A program made the position numbers and the translations under genes. 58,292 bases of DNA from an uncultured Acidimicrobiales bacterium (lineage in GTDB: Bacteria; Actinomycetota; Acidimicrobiia; Acidimicrobiales; SHLQ01), in the NCBI GenBank assembly GCA_938084885.1, contig CALKGG010000053.1:1-58292 (forward strand), in the 5' to 3' direction. The notes under the pieces are model-generated. The model worked only from the letters and a program-made list of their open reading frames with translations. It was not told the DNA's origin and did no database searches. Below are positions 8,163 to 15,907 of the stretch, one piece after another (positions within the stretch are counted from its first letter, which is position 1; each line of letters starts with the position of its first letter).

Positions 8163-8702
8163 ATGGTGCTACCCAAAACGTGCGCTGGCCTGGTGCTCAC
8201 TCCCGGAGCTGGCGCAAATCGAGATCACTCGACCCTCGTCGCGATCGAAGCCGCAGTTGACCTTCCCGTGTTGCGGCTCACGCTCGGGACAACCAGCGTG
8301 GCGAAGGCGGCCCGGATAGTCACCGAGGCAACCACCGAATTCGCCGATCAACTCGGTGTGGAGACCACCGACTTGGTCATTGGCGGGCGCAGCTTTGGCG
8401 GTCGGTCGTGCGCTGTCGCAGCGGCAGACGGGCTTGCTGTTGGCGGCCTCCTGTTGCTCTCGTACCCGCTGCACCCACCGGGCAAACCAGACAACCTTCG
8501 GGTCGAACACTTCGGTGACATGACGGTGCCGACTGTCTTCATCTCCGGCGAGAAGGATCCGTTTGGAACCCCCGATGAATTCGGCGAGCACATCGGTGCA
8601 ATCGCCGGACCGACACAGATGCACTGGGTCAGTGGTGGTCATTCACCGAAAGGCAAACAAGAAGCCGCAGTCGTTGCTCTCGTTGCGACCGCACTTCGAT
8701 AA
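8163..8702 (+). CDS. Alpha/beta hydrolase, KANL3/Tex30-like
   Basis: A 179-residue compact hydrolase. Visible features are the oxyanion segment LVLTPGAGANRDH near the N-terminus, the nucleophile elbow GGRSFGGRS, the acid ISGEKDPFGTPDE and the histidine in SGGHSPKG. The small size and the PGAG start match the KANL3/Tex30 family (dienelactone-hydrolase-like), whose substrate is not known. It follows the J-domain gene by 9 nt and is convergent with the L,D-transpeptidase gene. Confidence 0.8.
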   Translation: MVLPKTCAGLVLTPGAGANRDHSTLVAIEAAVDLPVLRLTLGTTSVAKAARIVTEATTEFADQLGVETTDLVIGGRSFGGRSCAVAAADGLAVGGLLLLSYPLHPPGKPDNLRVEHFGDMTVPTVFISGEKDPFGTPDEFGEHIGAIAGPTQMHWVSGGHSPKGKQEAAVVALVATALR

Positions 8703-8757
8703 TGCCGCTCGGCAAGCGCACAGCCATTGGCAACAGGGCTGCAACGACGCAACGCTG

Positions 8758-9657
8758 CTATGCCCGAACCGTCACTGGAACGCCGAGAGGAAGATACGTC
8801 GAGAGCCTCGTCACATCGTCATTGTGCAGGCGAATGCACCCAGCACTGACCGCAGTTCCGAGCGTATCTGGATCATTCGTCCCGTGGATTCCGAGCTGAC
8901 CCGGACCACCGTTGAACGTCTCGAACACTTCAGAGAAACCCGATAGTCCGTAGGCAAAGGCGCCGTAGGCGCTGTTGGGAACGATCGGCGCCAGGAGCTC
9001 GGTCAGGTAATAGACGCCACCGGGCGTCGGCGTATTATTCGACGCAACACCGGCGACCGCATCAAAGATGGTCTGACCGTTCTCAAAGACGCGCAGCCGA
9101 AAGTCTTCAAGATCGACCTGAATTCGATAGAGGTGTTCGGCCAATTGCACGTCGGTTCCCCGAACCCATCCGGTCGAACCATTCGGGCGGACTGGCAGAA
9201 GCACCTGATGCCAGTCGCCAGCGTTGACCGTCGTCAGAAACACAAGCGGGCCGTTGGTCGTTGTGGGGTTGTCCATGACGTGCGTTACTTCAGCACCGTC
9301 GTCGGGATCGGCGAACACTTCGATCTGCGGGATTGCGGCCGTCGCGATAATCGAGCGATGCGGGTTGTTGTCCGGATTTGGTGATGCGCTGTCTGCAACA
9401 TCGTCGCTGCCCACCTGGCGAGGAGCCTCGACGTCAGCAATGGCTTGTCCGGGCGAGCGAAGCTCCTGACCAAAACGCCGTGACACCGCGGTTGTTGGCG
9501 TTGCGCGAACGAGCGTTGGCCGCTGCGCATTCGCGGTAGAACATCCCGCAATGCCTACCAAGCTCGCTGCCCCCACGCCCCGGAGCAGTCGTCGTCGTGT
9601 CACGAGTACCACAGGCGCGAACTTACCGCGAGCCAAAGAGAACTCTCCAGTCGACAT
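8758..9657 (-). CDS. L,D-transpeptidase (YkuD) lipoprotein
   Basis: Cross-links peptidoglycan peptides (3-3 links) or attaches proteins to the wall. The N-terminus has a twin-arginine-like stretch TRRRLLRG, a hydrophobic core and the lipobox GIAGC, so the protein is exported and probably lipidated. A region of about 110 residues, partly SH3-like (EVFADPDDGAEVTHV and DWHQVLLPVRPNGSTGWV), precedes the YkuD domain. Its catalytic motif is HGTNDPDTLGTAVSAGCIRL, with the His and the SxGC-R cysteine present. 299 residues. A GTG at 9603, directly before the TRRR motif, is a possible shorter start. Confidence 0.88.
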   Translation of the reverse strand: MSTGEFSLARGKFAPVVLVTRRRLLRGVGAASLVGIAGCSTANAQRPTLVRATPTTAVSRRFGQELRSPGQAIADVEAPRQVGSDDVADSASPNPDNNPHRSIIATAAIPQIEVFADPDDGAEVTHVMDNPTTTNGPLVFLTTVNAGDWHQVLLPVRPNGSTGWVRGTDVQLAEHLYRIQVDLEDFRLRVFENGQTIFDAVAGVASNNTPTPGGVYYLTELLAPIVPNSAYGAFAYGLSGFSEVFETFNGGPGQLGIHGTNDPDTLGTAVSAGCIRLHNDDVTRLSTYLPLGVPVTVRA

Positions 9658-9665
9658 CGAAGGTC

Positions 9666-11243
9666 TTATGTCATCCTTGCCGAGTCATTGGGCAGCGGGG
9701 CCTCGTCGTTGAGCTCTTCGAGGGTCAGGTTCGCGGTCTCGGGGTAGCGAAGCAGGATCAAAATCACCAGCAATGCTGGCGCAATCGCAGCGATCGACAA
9801 CGCTGGTCCAAACGCGTCGAATCGTTCGGCCAAGCGCCCGACCAACTGCAAACCAATCACGCTTCCAACCACCCCGAACGCAGTGATCACCCCGTTGGCT
9901 GTACCCCTGAGGCGGGTGGGAAAGAGCTCTGGTCCGTAAACCGCAAGGCCCGCCACGGCAAAACCCGATCCGAGCACGACGCCGACCAGACGAACAGGAA
10001 AGATCCACAGTTCGTTCGAGAAGAACGACAGCACCGACATCGTCACGCCTACCGCGGTGCCGAACGCACCGATTGGACGACGGCCAATGCGATCCGACAG
10101 GATGCCGCCGGCCATCACGCCGATGCCGATCGGGGTGCTGGTGAGAAGCGTAAAGATGGTGATTCGACTTGCCGTGAATCCAAGTTCGTCCCGCAAGAAC
10201 TGGTTGTCGAATTGGCTGGCCGGTGTTGCAAACACCGTCGCCAGCAATGCTCCGAGCCCAAGGAGCAACAATCGACTCCTCAGCTTTGGGCTTTGCCACA
10301 GCTCGGACAGCGATCGTGACGTCCCTTGCCGCTCGTGAAGGGCAAAGCGACGGGTGGTCGGCAGTTGGCTACCAGCCCACAACGCCAATGGAACAAACAG
10401 CAAGGCTGCCCCGTAGACGAGCCGCCAGCCCCACACGGCAACATCGGCAAGCGGGAGGATCCACACGACCATTCCTGCGCCGAGCCCCGCGAGCAGGATC
10501 AGCATCGACACGCCGTACGCCCGACTCTTCGGCGGTAGTTCTTCACTGGCGAAGATGAGCAGCACGATCGTGAGCCCGGTCGCGAGCCCACGGGACACGA
10601 TCTGCGTTGCCGTCAGCAGCGCCAAACTCGGCGCCAACGCACCTGCGGCAGTCGCCAGACATGACGTCGTCACCGCAACGGTGAGCGCCCGCTTTCGGCC
10701 AAAACGGTCGGCAGCGACGGTCAACGCGAGCGACAACACGACCGACACCCGAACGATTGTGAAAACGTTCGCCCGCGCCGAGGTGTCATGGGCAGTGTCG
10801 ACGCATGTGCGTAGGCCATCAGCAGATGTAGCGAATTCGTTGCAGAACTCGTCGGCGGCGAAGGTGAGCGTTTGGCCAATGACGGTGCCCAAGAAACCGT
10901 TGACAATCGCGATTACCCCGAGGAGGCCAATGGCGTGGCCTGCCCGAGTGTCGAGCCGGCCTGCAGGCGCCCACCAGGGACTCGGGTTCTTCTGGCCGCC
11001 ACGCACGTATAGCCAAAACGGCAGCCAGAACAACAGCCCAAAGACCGGAACCCCGAGCTTCCACGTGACCTCTTCGTCGACGACATGTGTTCCCGGTTGG
11101 TCACCCGACGTGACGTGAAGTGCTCGTTCCCACGTAGAAAACGGTCCTTCTTCAAGTGTGAACGTATCGGGTAGGGTCCCCACGCGTTCCAGCAGAATGC
11201 CGTCTTTCCGGGCGCGGAGACCTTCGAGTTCATCGTCATTCAC
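9666..11243 (-). CDS. MFS transporter
   Basis: A major facilitator transporter of 525 residues with about 12 membrane segments, preceded by an unusually long hydrophilic N-terminus of about 60 residues. The loop ADRFGRKRAL after the second core segment and SDRIGRRPIGAF in the second half are the two copies of the MFS loop 2-3 motif (DRxGRR/K). The PELFPTRLRGTANG segment recalls the sugar/organic-acid transporter branch. The substrate is unknown. The start is taken as GTG at 11243, with AGGA 8 nt upstream; the frame is open further but would run into murA. The two start codons are 46 bp apart, head to head. Confidence 0.85.
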   Translation of the reverse strand: MNDDELEGLRARKDGILLERVGTLPDTFTLEEGPFSTWERALHVTSGDQPGTHVVDEEVTWKLGVPVFGLLFWLPFWLYVRGGQKNPSPWWAPAGRLDTRAGHAIGLLGVIAIVNGFLGTVIGQTLTFAADEFCNEFATSADGLRTCVDTAHDTSARANVFTIVRVSVVLSLALTVAADRFGRKRALTVAVTTSCLATAAGALAPSLALLTATQIVSRGLATGLTIVLLIFASEELPPKSRAYGVSMLILLAGLGAGMVVWILPLADVAVWGWRLVYGAALLFVPLALWAGSQLPTTRRFALHERQGTSRSLSELWQSPKLRSRLLLLGLGALLATVFATPASQFDNQFLRDELGFTASRITIFTLLTSTPIGIGVMAGGILSDRIGRRPIGAFGTAVGVTMSVLSFFSNELWIFPVRLVGVVLGSGFAVAGLAVYGPELFPTRLRGTANGVITAFGVVGSVIGLQLVGRLAERFDAFGPALSIAAIAPALLVILILLRYPETANLTLEELNDEAPLPNDSARMT

Positions 11244-11275
11244 GACGAGTGTCCTGCGCTGCGTTGTCACTCGGG

Positions 11276-11282
11276 TAATACT
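11276..11282 (+). promoter_or_regulatory. Putative -10 element of murA
   Basis: TAATACT ends seven bases before the ATG at 11290, so murA is probably transcribed leaderless or with a very short leader from the 46-bp space shared with the divergent MFS gene. Confidence 0.45.
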
Positions 11283-11289
11283 GGCAGCG

Positions 11290-12558
11290 ATGTCCGGACA
11301 GTCCACCACCGAATTTGTGATCGAACCTGGCCCACCACTCTCTGGTGAGATCACGATCAGCGGAGCGAAGAACTCTGTCCTCAAGCTCATGGCGGCAACC
11401 GTCTTGGCTGAGGGCACGCACACGATCTATAACGTGCCCGACATTTTCGATGTGGGCGTGATGTGCAAACTGCTCGAGTCAATGGGCGCTGAAACGTCTC
11501 GTCGTCCCGGTGTGGTCGAGATTAAAATTCGCAATATCAGCCCGGTGGCACCGTTTGAACTCGTCGAACAGATGCGGGCCTCGACGGCGATCCTCGGGCC
11601 GCTACTTGCACGTTATGGACGCGCCGAAGTTGGCATTCCCGGCGGCGACGACTTTGGCCATCGCCCGATCGACATGCATCTCACCGGCCTCGAAAAGCTT
11701 GGTGCAACCTTCGATGTGCAACCCGAAGGTCTGGTTGGAACTGCCGACAGGCTCACCGGGGGAGAGGTCGTTCTTGGTTTCCCGAGCGTGGGTGCGACCG
11801 AGAACATCATGATGGCCGCAGCGCTCGCTGATGGTGTCACCCATATCGAGAACGCGGCTCGGGAACCTGAGATTGCCGACCTTGCGTCGATGCTGAACAA
11901 GATGGGTGCCGGAATCGTCGGCGCGGGAAGTTCGCGGATCACCGTGACTGGCGTCGAGGTGTTGGAACCGGTCAGTCACCGATGCATCCCCGACCGGATT
12001 CAGGCGGCCACGTTTCTTGCCGCGCTGGGTGTGACCGGCGGTGAAATTTTGTTGCGAGACGCCCGTTATGACCATATGGATATGGTCTGTCAGAAGGTTG
12101 GCGAGATGGGGCTTCGCACTTCACCGGACCGAGATGGCATTTGGGCGATGGCGAATCAACGTCTGCATGCGGTCGATCTTTCGACGCTTCCGTATCCGGG
12201 TGTCGCAACCGATTACAAGCCCTTCCTGGCGTCGATGTTGTGTGTCGCTGACGGCACGAGCATCGTGACCGAGAACCTTTTCGCTGGCCGATTCCGCTAC
12301 GTCGATGAACTGGTCAAGCTGGGGGCCGAGGTGCGCACCGACGGCAATCATGCGGTGATCAAGGGCGTGAAGCGTCTGCAGGGGGCCAACGTGGTGAGCC
12401 ACGATATTCGAGCCGGCGCAGCGCTAATCGTTGCGGCGCTCGGAGCAGATGGGCAGACGATCGTGGCGGACCACGGACATGTCTGTCGTGGCTACCCGGA
12501 TCTCGCGGGAGATCTGCGCAAACTTGGCGCCACCATTCACGAACGCCCCGCTGGCTAA
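11290..12558 (+). CDS. murA: UDP-N-acetylglucosamine 1-carboxyvinyltransferase
   Basis: Transfers enolpyruvate from PEP to UDP-GlcNAc, the first committed step of peptidoglycan synthesis. The 422-residue length is normal. Lys27/Asn28 (SGAKNSVLK) and the RASxxxLGPLLAR motif bind substrate. In the mobile loop the residue equivalent to the catalytic Cys115 of E. coli is Asp120 (IPGGDDFGHRPID). This swap is known from mycobacterial MurA and gives natural insensitivity to fosfomycin. The start at 11290 is chosen because homologues begin shortly before the EPGPPLSGEI stretch; the upstream-open part overlaps the MFS gene. Confidence 0.95.
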   Translation: MSGQSTTEFVIEPGPPLSGEITISGAKNSVLKLMAATVLAEGTHTIYNVPDIFDVGVMCKLLESMGAETSRRPGVVEIKIRNISPVAPFELVEQMRASTAILGPLLARYGRAEVGIPGGDDFGHRPIDMHLTGLEKLGATFDVQPEGLVGTADRLTGGEVVLGFPSVGATENIMMAAALADGVTHIENAAREPEIADLASMLNKMGAGIVGAGSSRITVTGVEVLEPVSHRCIPDRIQAATFLAALGVTGGEILLRDARYDHMDMVCQKVGEMGLRTSPDRDGIWAMANQRLHAVDLSTLPYPGVATDYKPFLASMLCVADGTSIVTENLFAGRFRYVDELVKLGAEVRTDGNHAVIKGVKRLQGANVVSHDIRAGAALIVAALGADGQTIVADHGHVCRGYPDLAGDLRKLGATIHERPAG

Positions 12559-12562
12559 CGCA

Positions 12563-12762
12563 GCTACCGGCACATTTGGGGTCTGACCCCAAATCGGTCG
12601 GTAGCGCTAGTCGACGTTGTCGCGGAGGCGGTTTGCTCGACGGTTCGCGAGCCACAACAGGTCACTACCGGCACATTTGGGGTCTGACCCCAAATCGGTC
12701 GGTAGCGCTAGTCGACGTTGTCGCCGAGGCGGTCTGCTCGACGGTTCGCGAGCCACAACAGA
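12563..12762. repeat. 101-bp tandem duplication with GGGGTCTGACCCC palindromes
   Basis: Two copies (12563-12661 and 12664-12762) are offset by 101 bp and differ at only a few positions. Each holds the stem TACCG...CGGTA around TTTGGGGTCTGACCCCAAA, followed by sequence that, on the minus strand, encodes the last 17 codons of the small ORF at 12708-12839. Only the right-hand copy is joined to the rest of that ORF; the left copy is a detached tail. The palindromes lie between convergent genes and may end transcription from both sides. Confidence 0.85.
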
Positions 12763-12839
12763 CCGCCCAGAATGGCGATAGGGCCAACGACGAGCAAGAT
12801 CTCGTCCCAACCACCCTGGTGGGCGAGAACGAGGCGCAC
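12708..12839 (-). CDS. Small single-pass membrane protein (43 residues), putative
   Basis: A short frame that starts with GTG at 12839, sharing the G of the TAG stop of the NifU-like gene, an arrangement typical of translational coupling. It encodes one hydrophobic helix (ILLVVGPIAILGGLLWLA) followed by a basic then acidic tail (NRRADRLGDNVD). The stop falls inside the 101-bp duplicated segment. Function unknown. That it is a true gene is inferred from the overlap and the convincing membrane helix. Confidence 0.45.
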   Translation of the reverse strand: MRLVLAHQGGWDEILLVVGPIAILGGLLWLANRRADRLGDNVD

Positions 12840-13186
12840 TACAGCGTGACCGCCGTGCCGTCGGAGTAAAAGACCTGGCCAATATTGACGACTTCGGTAA
12901 TCGCCGGCACGCGGTCCTTCATGATCCGCTCGACTCCGGCCTTGAGCGTCGACGTGGACGCAGGACAGCTCACGCATGCCCCCATCAACTCAACCTCGAC
13001 GATTCCGGTTTCTACATCGACCGAGATGAGCTCGATATCGCCCTTGTCCGCCTGCACCGCAGGGCGCACGGCAGCGATCACCTTGGCGACCTCCGCTTCG
13101 ATCGAGGCAGCGTCGACATCTGCACCAGCAGACGATTGGGAGGAGGCTGCCGCAGCAACGGGCGATTCTTTCATCATGACAAGCAT
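12839..13186 (-). CDS. NifU-like C-terminal domain protein (Nfu type)
   Basis: A 115-residue Fe-S carrier or scaffold domain. The core IEAEVAKVIAAVRPAVQADKGDIEL and the CxxC motif in GACVSCPAST (Nfu-type cysteines that bridge a cluster between two subunits) are present. The N-terminus (about 25 residues, Ala/Ser-rich) is not conserved in type. The start is uncertain: ATG at 13186 (MLVMMKESP) is used, but an ATG nine nucleotides later and a frame open to 13252 are alternatives. Together with SufCSU and the IscS-like gene it adds a third Fe-S or sulfur-transfer locus in the window. Confidence 0.85.
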   Translation of the reverse strand: MLVMMKESPVAAAASSQSSAGADVDAASIEAEVAKVIAAVRPAVQADKGDIELISVDVETGIVEVELMGACVSCPASTSTLKAGVERIMKDRVPAITEVVNIGQVFYSDGTAVTL

Positions 13187-13290
13187 ACGAACTACGAGAC
13201 GGCTTCGAAGATTCCTGCCGCCAGCAAATTCCACGATTCGACCGAACCCCATGCCGAGGTAGGATTCTGCGAGGCGAGCGGGAGATTGCG

Positions 13291-15078
13291 ATGTCCAATA
13301 ACAAAAACGATCAACGCAGTGATCGAGCCGAATACGACCTGATCGTTATCGGTGGCACTGTCGGCGGTCTGTCCGTCGCCATATCGACGCAGCGAGCCGG
13401 CCTTTCCCGAGTGCGAGTCATCGAACCAGGCAACGCCATTGCCTTTCCCGAACTCGTTCCCGAACACCGGCTCGAAGTCGGCTACGGCGAAAAACTGCTC
13501 GGCATCGATCACGACGGAACCAACGTCATCGTCACCACCGAACAACGGACCTACGTTGCCAAAGGATGCCTCATTGCCGAGCTGCACCGCGACCCGTCGT
13601 ACGAACCGCCGGTCGCGACAGCGCTGTCGGGTCGGGTGACCATCGATACCCTTCCCGAAGATTTGAGCAACAGTGACATCTTGGTGATTGGCCACACCAA
13701 CCATGCAGTCGAGCTCGCTGGTCAAGCAGCCGCAGCAGGTGCAGGTGTGGTCGTCGCTGCGGGCGGCATGGATCCCGCGCAGCTGGCGCCGGTCGCCGAC
13801 TCGATGATTCGAAAGCTCGAACACGAACGCCGGGCAACCATTCTGTATCGCTCGGTCCCCGATGGCATCGGCGACAAAGACGAGTTTCCCATTGCCTATT
13901 TCAACGACCGCCGCACACCCGACCTCGAGTTCGACCACATCGTGTTCGCCTCGACGCGTGTACGCGTGCCACGAAGCGAACTGAACATCACCTCCGCCGC
14001 AATCGACAGCAACAAGGTCTGGTTCCTCGGAGTCGCCGAACCCGACATCGACGTTCCGCACGGCCATGCGTGGGAGATTGGTCGGCTCCTCTCCAACGCC
14101 TGCTTTCCCGAGCTTGAACTACCAGAAGCGCCGTCGGTTGTACAGCGTCGGGTGCGTCACGAATCGGCCATTGCCGAGCTCCGAGAAGAGCACTACAACG
14201 CAACGATCACCAGGTTCGAGCAGCGACACTCCGACCTTTGGGTGCTGCGTGTTCGCCCAGATCACGGCGACACGTCACATATTCCCGGGCAATACGCATC
14301 GCTTGGTCTTGGCTACTGGGAAGACCGAGTCGACAACTGTGTCGACCCAGGCATCGACGCCCGCTGGCACAAGCTCATTCGCCGCTCGTACTCGATATCG
14401 CATGCCATGTTCGAAGCGTCCGGCTATTTCGCGCCGCCCGACACCGTGGAGCTCGAATTCTATATCGTGCTGGTGCCCGCAGACGACGATCACGTGTCGG
14501 CGCTGACGCCCAGACTTGCTACAAAGAAGGTTGGTGATCGCATCTACCTCGGCCCCAAGGTCGCGGGGCGTTACACGTTGAGCGCGGTCACCAATCCCGA
14601 AGCCGCAGTCGTGTTCTTTGCGACTGGCACTGGTGAAGCGCCGCATAATTCGATGGTCGTCGAGCTGCTTCGCAAAGGCCATACCGGACCCATTGTCTCG
14701 ACCGTGACGGTGCGCAATTGGAAGGACCTCGGGTATATCGATGCGCACCGGGCGCTCGAGAAACGTTTCCCGAACTATCACTATTTACCAATGCCGACCC
14801 GAGAAGCAGATGTGCCAAAGCGATACCTGCAGGACCTTATTCGAGACGGCGACATCGAAGCGGCGCTTGGAACGCCGCTCGATCCGGGAAACACCCATGC
14901 GTTCCTCTGCGGCAATCCGGCCATGATTGGTCTTCCCGAAGAAACCGTCGATGATGAGGGAACCACCGGCGTGTCGTACCCCGAGACCACCGGCGTGATC
15001 GAACTGCTGGTTGACCGAGGCTTCACAATCAACAAACGAAACCAGCCTGGCAACATCCACTTCGAAGAATATTGGTGA
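13291..15078 (+). CDS. Fusion of a flavoprotein-like domain with ferredoxin-NADP reductase
   Basis: A 595-residue two-part protein. Residues about 14-260 look like the FAD/NAD-binding fold of the thioredoxin-reductase or disulfide-reductase superfamily (YDLIVIGGTVGGLSVA, and a later FLGVAEPDIDVPHGHAWEIG resembling the C-terminal FAD motif). No CxxC redox pair is visible and the second dinucleotide motif is weak. Residues about 295-595 are a plant/bacterial-type ferredoxin-NADP reductase: the FAD motif RRSYSIS, the pyrophosphate loop FFATGTGEAPHNS, the CGNPAMI motif and the terminal aromatic EEYW. AGCGGGAG precedes the ATG by about 8 nt. It likely moves electrons between NADPH and ferredoxin; the role of the front half is unclear. 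Confidence 0.8.
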   Translation: MSNNKNDQRSDRAEYDLIVIGGTVGGLSVAISTQRAGLSRVRVIEPGNAIAFPELVPEHRLEVGYGEKLLGIDHDGTNVIVTTEQRTYVAKGCLIAELHRDPSYEPPVATALSGRVTIDTLPEDLSNSDILVIGHTNHAVELAGQAAAAGAGVVVAAGGMDPAQLAPVADSMIRKLEHERRATILYRSVPDGIGDKDEFPIAYFNDRRTPDLEFDHIVFASTRVRVPRSELNITSAAIDSNKVWFLGVAEPDIDVPHGHAWEIGRLLSNACFPELELPEAPSVVQRRVRHESAIAELREEHYNATITRFEQRHSDLWVLRVRPDHGDTSHIPGQYASLGLGYWEDRVDNCVDPGIDARWHKLIRRSYSISHAMFEASGYFAPPDTVELEFYIVLVPADDDHVSALTPRLATKKVGDRIYLGPKVAGRYTLSAVTNPEAAVVFFATGTGEAPHNSMVVELLRKGHTGPIVSTVTVRNWKDLGYIDAHRALEKRFPNYHYLPMPTREADVPKRYLQDLIRDGDIEAALGTPLDPGNTHAFLCGNPAMIGLPEETVDDEGTTGVSYPETTGVIELLVDRGFTINKRNQPGNIHFEEYW

Positions 15079-15184
15079 GCTGATCAACGGCGACATTCGA
15101 CAGATCTACGGCCATAAATGCGGTTATTGCTGTCCGAGTCGATATACAGTCGTGCAAAGCGCGAAGACGGGACGAAGCGGGTGT

Positions 15185-15868
15185 ATGGCTGATTGTCGAT
15201 GTGGTGCGAGTGCGAATCGGGCGTGTGGACGATGTTTGCAAGTTCGTTGTGTCACGCACCTCTCCGACGGCCATGAGGAGTGTCGGTATTGCGGCTCTGA
15301 AACTTCGATCAACACACTCGGGCTGAACACACCTGCGCTGCGAAACACAGCGGAGCTGCGAAACACAGCGGAGCTGCGAAATACAGCTCAGGCAACGATG
15401 TCCAGCGTGCAATCCCGCATGCTCACCGCGTGTCGAAACTTCGCCGACTTCTACATGGCCGATATCCCACCGAACGCGGAAATCGGTGTCACGCGGTCGT
15501 CGCGCCGACGCAAGCTCGTCGCCGAGTCGATTGCGGGGTGGGTTCTCGCGACCGAAGTTGACCACACCGATATCCCCTACGAATACCGCATAGTGCTCTT
15601 GGCGACCGGCGAGATCTATTGCGATCGTGGGATTGGTCGGCTCACGAACGAGTCGCTCACGAACGACTACTGGGCCATTTCGGAATGGTTCGCGAGCGCC
15701 TTTGAGCGTTACGGCCTAACGCCATGGCCAGCAGGCATCGAAGACCTGAGACGTTTGGCAATCGAGTTCTACCTGGCCAGTACCGACTCGACATCGGGTG
15801 CAACTACTGCGGCCGGTGCGTTGGCAAGACATGTCGGCGAGAATGAATTGGTGTATCAACACCAGTAA
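15185..15868 (+). CDS. Zinc-knuckle protein, first of a tandem paralogue pair
   Basis: A 227-residue protein of no family known to me. The N-terminus has a dense cysteine pattern (MADCRCGASANRACGRC, then LQVRC, then H, then ECRYCG) fit for two zinc sites, in the manner of a B-box or treble-clef. A linker contains three copies of the heptad-like LRNTAE, encoded by 18-bp repeats. The C-terminal part carries GWVLATEVDH and TGEIYC, shared with the neighbour at 15908, and a WFASAFERYG helix. The start at 15185 is chosen because the paralogue begins with the same MAxCRCGA. It follows the reductase fusion on the same strand. Confidence 0.7.
   Translation: MADCRCGASANRACGRCLQVRCVTHLSDGHEECRYCGSETSINTLGLNTPALRNTAELRNTAELRNTAQATMSSVQSRMLTACRNFADFYMADIPPNAEIGVTRSSRRRKLVAESIAGWVLATEVDHTDIPYEYRIVLLATGEIYCDRGIGRLTNESLTNDYWAISEWFASAFERYGLTPWPAGIEDLRRLAIEFYLASTDSTSGATTAAGALARHVGENELVYQHQ
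15338..15391 (+). repeat. Three 18-bp in-frame tandem repeats
   Basis: CTGCGAAACACAGCGGAG occurs at 15338 and 15356, and a third copy at 15374 differs at a few bases. They encode LRNTAE-LRNTAE-LRNTAQ in the linker of the zinc-knuckle protein. Multiples of three keep the frame, so copy number could vary without breaking the gene. Confidence 0.85.
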
Positions 15869-15907
15869 GGTCATAGGAAGCGGAACGTCAGGCGGGAAGG
15901 CGGGATC

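Noticed and set aside
12563..12762. CRISPR or attachment site
   Set aside because: Two copies only, with a palindromic core and a copied gene tail; no integrase or cas gene is near.
13192..14067. Minus-strand frame of 291 codons
   Set aside because: Antisense to the reductase fusion and overlapping the start of the NifU-like gene; no motif.
15338..15391. CRISPR-like repeats
   Set aside because: The three units are adjacent without spacers, in frame and coding.
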